A DNA stretch of 64,000 bases from an uncultured Tateyamaria sp. (GTDB taxonomy: Bacteria > Pseudomonadota > Alphaproteobacteria > Rhodobacterales > Rhodobacteraceae). The stretch is taken from the NCBI GenBank assembly GCA_905480645.1, contig CAJQRC010000028.1:1-64000 (forward strand), in the 5' to 3' direction. This document shows, in pieces, positions 57,924 to 64,000 of this stretch. The notes beneath the pieces were generated by a model. That model did no database searches. It was not told the DNA's origin and saw only the letters and a list, made by a program, of their open reading frames with translations. A program made the translations under genes and the position numbers. Within the stretch, counting starts at the first letter, position 1, and each line of letters begins with the position of its first letter.

Positions 57924-58453
57924 TGACAATGCAGAGCTCAGATAAGCCATCTAATTTTCTAGCTGATAAATTAGGTGGTAGACATTTGCGTGATGTTTTT
58001 GGTCGTTTTGTGACTGGTATCACTGTAATTACTGCGCCAAGTTCTAGTGGCCCAATTAGCATAGTTGCTAACAGTTTTTCATCTGTATCACTAGATCCTG
58101 CTTTAGTGTTATGGTCTGCGGACCGGTTGGCAAAAAGATATAATTATTTTGAAGCGGCGGATCACTACGCTATTCACGTGTTGTCGGTAGAACAAAGCGG
58201 TCTTTGCAAACAAGTGTTGCGCAGTGCTTATGCTCTAAATGAATATCCACACCTTCTGAATGCTGATGGTGTCCCATTAATTGATCACTGCCTTGCACGG
58301 CTGGAATGCCGTAGAATAGCTGCTCATGACGCCGGTGATCACGTTATTATTGTGGGGCAGGTTCAAAGGACTGAAATACGTGATGGCGCACCACTTACAT
58401 TTTTTTCAGGGGATTATGGTACGTTTACTAGTCTGGAAGGGGAATTGGATTAA
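57923..58453 (+). CDS. Flavin reductase (FMN reductase partner of the monooxygenase)
   Basis: A 176-residue flavin-reductase-like domain protein. The N-terminus reads LRDVFGRFVTGITVITA. It is followed by NSFSSVSLDPALVLWS, the FMN-binding signature. The enzyme would use NAD(P)H to reduce FMN for the LLM protein encoded two genes upstream. Overlap of one base with the preceding gene shows tight co-expression. It resembles SmoA in size and type. Confidence 0.9.
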   Translation: MTMQSSDKPSNFLADKLGGRHLRDVFGRFVTGITVITAPSSSGPISIVANSFSSVSLDPALVLWSADRLAKRYNYFEAADHYAIHVLSVEQSGLCKQVLRSAYALNEYPHLLNADGVPLIDHCLARLECRRIAAHDAGDHVIIVGQVQRTEIRDGAPLTFFSGDYGTFTSLEGELD

Positions 58454-58558
58454 ACTTTAGTGGAATATTTATGCAGAAATTAAACATCGTAACAATTGGA
58501 AATACATTTAGCGCTATGCTGTTGAAGCCAGTTTTATATTGAGAAAAAAAGTGTTCAT

Positions 58559-59140
58559 ATGAGCGTGCTACTTATGGTTTTAAAAACAATCAGCATGATT
58601 AATTTGAAGTTGCTGAGATTGGGGTGTTGGGTAGGGATACTGGCTATGTCTGTAATGGTAGCAGCAATCTTAATTCAAGTTGTTGCGCGCTACCTTTTTA
58701 ATAATGCGTTGCCCTGGCCGGATGAAGCTGCGAGGTTTTGCATGTTGTGGATGACGGGTCTAATGGCACCAACTGCTTTTCGGCGTGGTAGCTTCGTTGC
58801 TCTTGATATAATAACTAGTTTTTTGTCTAAACAAATTGCAACAATTTTAAATTTGTTACTGCTTTTGACTTCATTGCTTATCTTGCTCATTGCTGTTCAG
58901 ATTGGCTGGAAAGAAGTCACAGGTTTTGGTGGGAAGTTTGCAACAGCTTCACTTTATTTGCCAAGCTTTGATGGATGGTTCCGGATTCCGCGGAGTTGGA
59001 TGATGCTGTCATTACCAGTTGGCATTGTTTTACTGATTAGCGTAAACATAGAGATGATAATTCGTAAAATTATCTTATTTATGGGTGGAGAGCAAGCACT
59101 GCTCGCACTTGATGTTGCTGAGACCAAAGGCGCTGACTGA
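58559..59140 (+). CDS. TRAP transporter small permease (DctQ)
   Basis: A 193-residue membrane protein with four hydrophobic segments, the small membrane subunit of a TRAP transporter. The conserved region around WPDEAARFCMLWMTGLMAP is typical of DctQ. It overlaps dctM by one base (TGATG). It starts 105 bp after the flavin reductase and is co-directional, so the TRAP system probably belongs to the same operon. Confidence 0.9.
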   Translation: MSVLLMVLKTISMINLKLLRLGCWVGILAMSVMVAAILIQVVARYLFNNALPWPDEAARFCMLWMTGLMAPTAFRRGSFVALDIITSFLSKQIATILNLLLLLTSLLILLIAVQIGWKEVTGFGGKFATASLYLPSFDGWFRIPRSWMMLSLPVGIVLLISVNIEMIIRKIILFMGGEQALLALDVAETKGAD

Positions 59141-60612
59141 TGCTCCTATGGTTTCTCCCACTTTTTTTGGTTTTCTTACTTGTCGGTTTACCAGTATTTT
59201 TTGGTTTGCTGGCTGCACCAGGCTTGTTGTTGTGGTTGAATGGACAGGAAAAAGATATCACGCTGCTTTATCGGAACGTTTACAATGGTATGGATAGCTT
59301 CCCATTGATGGCTATCCCGTTCTTTATGCTTGCTGGTGAATTGATGAATAAGGGTGGTATAACCATCCGTCTGGTCCAAATCTCACAGGCCTTGATGGGG
59401 CATTTACGGGGTGGTTTGGCTCAGGTTAATGTGCTGTCCTCCATTCTTTTTGCGGGCCTATCAGGTTCTGCGGTCGCGGACACGTCTGCGCTTGGTTCAA
59501 TGCTGATACCTGCTATGGAAAAAGAGGGCTATACTCGTCGCTTTGCTGCGGCCATTACTGCTGCTAGTTCAGTAATTGGACCAATCATTCCGCCTTCCGG
59601 GATTATGATTATCTATGCTTACGTAATGGGTGAAAGTGTAGCCGCACTGTTTCTAGCTGGTATTGTGCCGGGTATTCTCGTGGGTGTGGGCCTAATGGTT
59701 ATGGTTCGATTAACCGCCGATCATTACGATCTGCCTGAAGCTAAACGGGTCGCATTTGATGGTGTTGAACTTGGTAACTTGGAAAAATGGGTATCTTTTT
59801 TACTGATCCGGCTGAACCTTGGGCTTGTAATCTGGGCAATAATTCCAATGCCAAAAACAAGCGTCTTATTACTATGGGTTTCTTTTTTGGCATCGGTTGT
59901 AATTATACATGCGCTATTGCTCGCGTTGCGTACTCAAGTAAGTAATGAATTTCGAATGATCTGCAAAAGGGCAGTAGTACCACTGCAGACACCGGTACTT
60001 ATTTTGGGTGGTATTTTAGGCGGAATATTCACTCCGACTGAAGCTGCGGCGGTTGCAGTCGCCTACGCCATATTTGTAGCGTTTTTTGTCTTGCGAACCA
60101 TGTCATTAAAAGACTTACCTGACATTCTAAGTAGAGCCGGTCTGACGTCTGCTGTTGTTCTTTTGTTAGTTGGTGCAGCCATGGCGTTTAAGACCGTTGT
60201 TGCTCTCTCCTACGCACCACAGCTCTTAGCCGACTATATCCTTACACTTTCAGAAAATCCGTTGATACTTTTGTTTTTGATCAACTTGTTACTATTTTTC
60301 GTGGGAATGTTTCTTGATGCTGGGCCAGCCATAATTATCCTTGGCCCAATACTTGCTCCTATATTCACAGATCTGGGTGTTGACCCTATCCACTTTGCCA
60401 TAATTATGAGTGTGAATTTGACTGTTGGACTGGCGACGCCACCGATGGGGCTAGTTCTTTTTGTCGCAGCGGCGGTCAGCCAGGAGAAAGTTGAAACCAT
60501 ATCCAAGGCAATTTTGCCTTTCCTATTAGTTGAAATAGCGGTTATTTTTTTGATTACCTACGTTCCTGCAATTTCGATGACGATCCCCCGTTTGACGGGG
60601 TTTGCTAACTAA
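59140..60612 (+). CDS. TRAP transporter large permease (DctM)
   Basis: A 490-residue membrane subunit, larger than the usual 425-440. Twelve or more hydrophobic segments are visible, with the conserved VLSSILFAGLSGSAVADTSA and VIGPIIPPSGIMIIYAY regions. A longer central loop (about residues 195-280) accounts for the extra length. It forms the Na-coupled importer with DctQ and DctP. Confidence 0.93.
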   Translation: MLLWFLPLFLVFLLVGLPVFFGLLAAPGLLLWLNGQEKDITLLYRNVYNGMDSFPLMAIPFFMLAGELMNKGGITIRLVQISQALMGHLRGGLAQVNVLSSILFAGLSGSAVADTSALGSMLIPAMEKEGYTRRFAAAITAASSVIGPIIPPSGIMIIYAYVMGESVAALFLAGIVPGILVGVGLMVMVRLTADHYDLPEAKRVAFDGVELGNLEKWVSFLLIRLNLGLVIWAIIPMPKTSVLLLWVSFLASVVIIHALLLALRTQVSNEFRMICKRAVVPLQTPVLILGGILGGIFTPTEAAAVAVAYAIFVAFFVLRTMSLKDLPDILSRAGLTSAVVLLLVGAAMAFKTVVALSYAPQLLADYILTLSENPLILLFLINLLLFFVGMFLDAGPAIIILGPILAPIFTDLGVDPIHFAIIMSVNLTVGLATPPMGLVLFVAAAVSQEKVETISKAILPFLLVEIAVIFLITYVPAISMTIPRLTGFAN

Positions 60613-60645
60613 ACTTTAAATTATGTAACTGGAGGAAATGACATA

Positions 60646-61704
60646 ATGATCAAGACAACGATTAAAACACTGGCGGTGGCGGCTTTAGTTGCTGGTTCTG
60701 CTGTCATGGTGTCTGCGCAAGAGTATAAAATACGTGCAACCGCTAATTCGAACACAAACGATGAAGACTATGATGGTCTTGTGGTGTTTAAGAATTATGT
60801 CGAAGCATCGTCTAACGGCGCCATCGCAGTAGAACTGTTCATTGGAACACAGCTTTGTTCTAACGGTGCAGAGTGTCTGCAAGGTGTAGCAGATGGCTCA
60901 ATTGACGTTTATATCTCTACGTCGGGTGGTGCAGCGGGTATTTTCCCATATGTACAGGTATTAGATTTACCTTACTTGATGGCCGATGACCGGATAGCAG
61001 AACACGTTCTCTCGGGTGATTTTACACGTACCATGCGTGAAATGGCCCTTGAAGATTCTGATAATATGATCCGATTGATGACCATTGGTAACACTGGCGG
61101 TTGGCGAAATTTTGCAAATACTAAACGGCGTGTTGCGGAACCTAATGACATGGATGGCCTAAAAATTCGAACTGTTGTAGCTGATCTGCCTCAAGAATTA
61201 GTGAAAGCGCTCGGTGCTTCTCCGACTCCAATTCCTTGGCCAGAGCTGTTTACGTCGTTTCAGACTGGTGTCGTAGAAGGTTCCAAGAACGGCATCACCG
61301 ACATAATGGGTATGAAGTTTCCAGATGCTGGCCTACAATATGTCACTTTAGACGGTCACGCCTACATGGGTGCCTTATGGTGGATGTCAAATGCTAAATT
61401 TATGTCGATGCCAGAAGACATGCGGCGTGTTGTTGTAGATGGTTTCTACGCCCTACAGCAGGCTACTTTTGCATCACCTAAGCGTAAGTCGATTCAAGCT
61501 TATGAGGATTTTGTAGCCGGTGGTGGTGATCTTTATGTGCCAACTCCCGAGCAAAAGGCTGCATTCACTGAAGCAGCAGCCCCAGTTTATGATTGGTTTA
61601 AAATCAACGTTGCACGTGGACCAGAAATATTTGATGCACTGACTACAGCTGTTGCTGTGGCTGACACAGACGTAAACGCAGCTCGAGATGCAGACCTAAA
61701 ATAA
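60646..61704 (+). CDS. TRAP transporter substrate-binding protein (DctP family)
   Basis: A 352-residue periplasmic binding protein. The signal peptide (core TLAVAALVAGSAVMVSA) ends at about residue 24. A conserved GLKIRTV and an upstream NTGGWRNFANTKR stretch are typical of DctP, whose conserved Arg binds an acid group. GGAGG lies 10 nt upstream. A rho-independent terminator follows at 61729. In the sulfoquinovose hypothesis it would bind SQ or its glycoside. Confidence 0.93.
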   Translation: MIKTTIKTLAVAALVAGSAVMVSAQEYKIRATANSNTNDEDYDGLVVFKNYVEASSNGAIAVELFIGTQLCSNGAECLQGVADGSIDVYISTSGGAAGIFPYVQVLDLPYLMADDRIAEHVLSGDFTRTMREMALEDSDNMIRLMTIGNTGGWRNFANTKRRVAEPNDMDGLKIRTVVADLPQELVKALGASPTPIPWPELFTSFQTGVVEGSKNGITDIMGMKFPDAGLQYVTLDGHAYMGALWWMSNAKFMSMPEDMRRVVVDGFYALQQATFASPKRKSIQAYEDFVAGGGDLYVPTPEQKAAFTEAAAPVYDWFKINVARGPEIFDALTTAVAVADTDVNAARDADLK

Positions 61705-61728
61705 ATGATTTCTGCATTATAGAAAGTG

Positions 61729-61755
61729 AAGGCTGCCTTTAGTGAGGCGGCCTTT
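61729..61755 (+). terminator. Rho-independent terminator of the TRAP operon
   Basis: Stem AAGGCTGCC / GGCGGCCTT with one G-T pair and an 8-nt loop lies 25 bp after the dctP stop; a short T run and ATTTTG follow. It would end the operon from 55.9 kb. Confidence 0.8.
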
Positions 61756-61846
61756 GGTCATTTTGGGATTAATTATTTACGAGCAATCAGTTTAAAGTCC
61801 ATGATGCATTTCTGATGGCTTGATAAATTCTGTGCTACCTTATGTC

Positions 61847-62719
61847 TTAGGTAAATTTTCGGAATAATTTTGTTTGATCAAATATGGTTTCAAGTACCTC
61901 CATGCGATTCTTTGTTCTGCCCCATGTCAAATTTTGAACCTCTGAAATCATAGTTTCGAGTAATAAAAGTGGCGTCGCTGCTGAATCCCAAGCTGATGGA
62001 GCAATAATGCGACTACTTAAAATGATATCAGCCAACAGGTGTATTGGGGACCGCCATTGATCTGTAAATAAAATCAATTTTGCGCCCTTATCGTGTGCAA
62101 TCTCGGCTAGTTTAAGTGTATTATTCTCATACCGGCGCATATCAAAAATAATAAAAACATCATCCTCTTTTACATCCAGTAGGTACTGTGGCCATGTATT
62201 AGAAGTTGATTGAATATGAGTAATCTTCGATCGAATAACTTGCATATGCATAAAGAGATATTCGGCCAATGTATGGGTTACGCGGCCCCCAACAATATAC
62301 AGGTGGTTTTCGATATTGGCGCTCATAGAGCAGGCTTTATCGAAATCATCAGGATCAATTTGGTTTAGAGTGTGTCGAATGTTATTTATCACGGCATCAG
62401 TAAATCTGTTTAAAATATGCTCAGATGGAGCGCTTTCTGCCCAAATATTGTGCTTTGCAATGGGACTATTTGCCTTGGCCTTTAACTCTTCACGCAACTC
62501 TGTTTGAAATTCAGGATAGCCTTTGTAACCGAGTTTTTGAACCATTCGCGCAACTGTTGGTACAGAAACTGCAGCACCCTTTGCCAAAACGCTCAGGGAA
62601 CCCAAGCCTGATGCTGGGTAGTTTTCCAAGATTGAATGTGCCAACTGCCGCTCCGCTCGTGTGAGTTCATCCAGCTTGTTCTGAATGCGATCTGAGATCG
62701 TCAACGTTGCTTTTATCAT
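61847..62719 (-). CDS. MurR/RpiR-family regulator (HTH_6 + SIS domain)
   Basis: A 290-residue regulator. The N-terminal helix-turn-helix (LGSLSVLAKGAAVSVPTVARMV) covers about residues 40-80, and a SIS sugar-isomerase-like domain at about 125-260 binds phosphosugars. It converges on the terminator of the TRAP operon and is divergent from the amidohydrolase gene across about 118 bp, which it probably controls. Confidence 0.9.
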   Translation of the reverse strand: MIKATLTISDRIQNKLDELTRAERQLAHSILENYPASGLGSLSVLAKGAAVSVPTVARMVQKLGYKGYPEFQTELREELKAKANSPIAKHNIWAESAPSEHILNRFTDAVINNIRHTLNQIDPDDFDKACSMSANIENHLYIVGGRVTHTLAEYLFMHMQVIRSKITHIQSTSNTWPQYLLDVKEDDVFIIFDMRRYENNTLKLAEIAHDKGAKLILFTDQWRSPIHLLADIILSSRIIAPSAWDSAATPLLLLETMISEVQNLTWGRTKNRMEVLETIFDQTKLFRKFT

Positions 62720-62837
62720 CGGTGTACCTCGTCTTTGATAAAAATATAACAGCTGAAGGACAGGTGAAATTATTGATTACAAACATGTTGACAGTAAGTC
62801 GTTTTGGCAAGAGGCTAGTCGAATTGGAGGGGTGTTT

Positions 62838-63614
62838 TTGAGCGGCTTTGTTGATAAATTGGAACGCCATGCAATGGTAAAAAACACAAATGGGTCATCA
62901 TCCATAGTTATTGTATGTGAGCATGCCTCGTCTGATATTCCAGCTTCTTTTAATTCTTTGGGGGTTTCAAAAGAAGTGCGCAAAAGCCATGCAGCCTGGG
63001 ACCCAGGAGCTTTGGCTGTGTCTATACGGTTGTCAGAGCAACTAGATGCAGCATTGATCGCAGGCGCTGTGTCAAGATTGGTCTATGATTGCAATAGACC
63101 GCCAGATGCACCTGATGCAATGCCATCAAAAAGTGAAATTTTTGATATTCCAGGGAATGCACACCTGTCACAGTCTGAACGAGATTCGCGTGTAAAAACA
63201 TTTTACCGACCTTTTCAATTGGCAGTGAGACGTTTGATGGAACGTGTGAATGATCCAATTTTAGTAACTGTACATAGTTTTACACCTGTTTATCATGGTA
63301 AAAAGAGATCAGTGGAGATCGGTATTTTGCATGATAAAGATGCACGCTTTGCAGACGCGATGTTGGAAACAGCCAATGACCATACCAATGCTATTGTCCG
63401 ACGGAATAAACCTTATGGGCCTGAAGATGGGGTGACACATACTTTAAAAGAACATGGCATTAATGGTGGTTATTATAACGTCATGTTGGAAATTAGAAAT
63501 GATTTAATAAAGACTACTCAGCAACAGGATTCTATGGCAAAGGTTATTGCGGGATGGATCGTTGATACTTGCATGGCTTTGAAAGTTTCAGGAAGCATTC
63601 AATGTCAAGAATGA
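62838..63614 (+). CDS. N-formylglutamate amidohydrolase family protein
   Basis: A 258-residue FGase-family hydrolase. The signature IVCEHASSDIPASFNSLG lies near residue 25, and VTVHSFTPVYHGKKR and the EIRNDLI stretch follow. The best start is a TTG at 62838, 7 nt after GGAGG; a GTG at 62832 is too close to that site. It overlaps the next dctQ by 13 nt (or by ATGA if a later ATG is used). N-formylglutamate hydrolysis links to histidine degradation, but in TRAP operons these enzymes may act on other amides. Confidence 0.85.
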   Translation: MSGFVDKLERHAMVKNTNGSSSIVIVCEHASSDIPASFNSLGVSKEVRKSHAAWDPGALAVSIRLSEQLDAALIAGAVSRLVYDCNRPPDAPDAMPSKSEIFDIPGNAHLSQSERDSRVKTFYRPFQLAVRRLMERVNDPILVTVHSFTPVYHGKKRSVEIGILHDKDARFADAMLETANDHTNAIVRRNKPYGPEDGVTHTLKEHGINGGYYNVMLEIRNDLIKTTQQQDSMAKVIAGWIVDTCMALKVSGSIQCQE

Positions 63615-64000
63615 TCCGAGCTTATATAGTTTTGATTGATGCAGTGAACTATCGTGTTGGTCGCCTCATCATGTATTTCATTTTTGTTTTGATGGGCATT
63701 TTGTTATGGTCATCGATAAGCAAAACATTTTTCTTACCATCTCTTTGGACGCTTGAAATGGCGCAGTTTGTGATGGTTGCTTATTATGTATTGGGTGGTC
63801 CTTATTCTATTCAACTCGGTTCAAATGTACGGATGGATCTGCTGTATGGTGACTGGTCGCAAAGCAAAAAAGCTTGGTTTGATTTGTTTACAGTCTTGTT
63901 GTTAATTTTCTACTTATGTGTTTTGCTTTATGGTGCAGTCAGCTCGGCAGCCTACTCATTTGGATACTGGGGTACAGAACCATTTAGTTTTTTTCTCAGC
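63602..64000 (+). CDS. TRAP transporter small permease (DctQ), C-terminus beyond window
   Basis: 133 codons are visible before the right edge. Four hydrophobic stretches are present or begun, with an LGGPYSIQLGSNVRMDLLY core as in DctQ of mannitol/chloroaromatic-type TRAP systems. Two starts are possible: ATG at 63602 with AGGA 8 nt upstream, or ATG at 63611 overlapping the amidohydrolase stop by ATGA. A large permease is expected just outside the window. Confidence 0.88.
   Translation, partial: MSRMIRAYIVLIDAVNYRVGRLIMYFIFVLMGILLWSSISKTFFLPSLWTLEMAQFVMVAYYVLGGPYSIQLGSNVRMDLLYGDWSQSKKAWFDLFTVLLLIFYLCVLLYGAVSSAAYSFGYWGTEPFSFFLS

Noticed and set aside
1-64000. CRISPR arrays, rRNA operons, insertion sequences, phage genes
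   Set aside because: No regularly spaced repeats, rRNA-like stretches, transposase or integrase motifs were found on either strand.

Overview
The window looks like chromosomal DNA from an AT-rich, probably marine alphaproteobacterium, most likely of the Rhodobacterales (roseobacter-like). Supporting signs are the murA-DUF2948 pair, the hisD-UPF0262-LMW phosphatase run, a small 'arginine transporter'-type lipoprotein, an frcBCAK-type fructose importer, a xylFHG/xylAB pentose system, and several TRAP and peptide-type ABC transporters. Most proteins belong to known families. I see no rRNA, CRISPR array, phage module or intact insertion sequence, and only one tRNA gene. This assignment is inference from gene content; no database search was possible.

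Layout. 1-6.65 kb: a catabolic cluster with an Asp/Glu-racemase-superfamily protein cut by the left edge, an SDR, a zinc alcohol dehydrogenase, an aldehyde dehydrogenase, a GntR/FCD regulator and an acyl-CoA ligase. Two identical 12-bp palindromes flank its divergent promoter. 7-10 kb: a lipoprotein, tRNA-Thr(GGU), a 49-codon basic ORF, murA and DUF2948. 10-16 kb: a di-heme peroxidase, xylA and xylB, then a nucleotide-sugar epimerase and rpe. 16-24.6 kb: a beta-oxidation multifunctional enzyme and a four-gene peptide-type ABC importer. 24.6-26.7 kb: a DbpA/DeaD-like helicase. 27-34 kb: a tightly overlapping seven-gene glycan operon followed by a secreted PA14-like protein. 34.5-41 kb: lepA, a small lipoprotein, the LMW phosphatase-UPF0262-hisD run and a CRTAC1/UnbV protein. 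41-46.8 kb: a ROK regulator, xylFHG and glucokinase. 46.9-52.8 kb: fructokinase, frcKACB and a clearly broken ROK regulator gene. 52.9-64 kb: MscS, then an oxidoreductase/GntR pair divergent from an LLM monooxygenase, aldo/keto reductase, flavin reductase and TRAP transporter, then an RpiR regulator, an N-formylglutamate amidohydrolase-family protein and a second TRAP small permease cut by the right edge.

How the parts work together. Xylose would enter through XylFHG, be converted by XylA and XylB to xylulose 5-phosphate, and pass through Rpe. Fructose would enter through FrcBCA and be phosphorylated by the adjacent PfkB kinase. The 53.9-61.7 kb block carries the three enzyme types of the sulfoquinovose monooxygenase (sulfo-SMO) pathway, namely an SsuD-like monooxygenase, a flavin reductase and an aldo/keto reductase. 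It also has a Gfo/Idh/MocA protein that could be an NAD-dependent sulfoquinovosidase, and a TRAP transporter in place of the usual ABC importer. This is the strongest candidate for an unusual metabolic system here. The second is the overlapping glycan operon at 27-33.6 kb.

Genome evolution. One inversion with ends near 9.8-10.0 kb and 39.6-39.7 kb would rejoin murA-DUF2948 with hisD-UPF0262-LMW phosphatase and also bring xylBA next to xylR-xylFHG. The fructose regulator has three frameshifts and two in-frame stops while its target operon is intact. Two open stretches without start codons (7041-7277 and 15992-16243) may be gene remnants.
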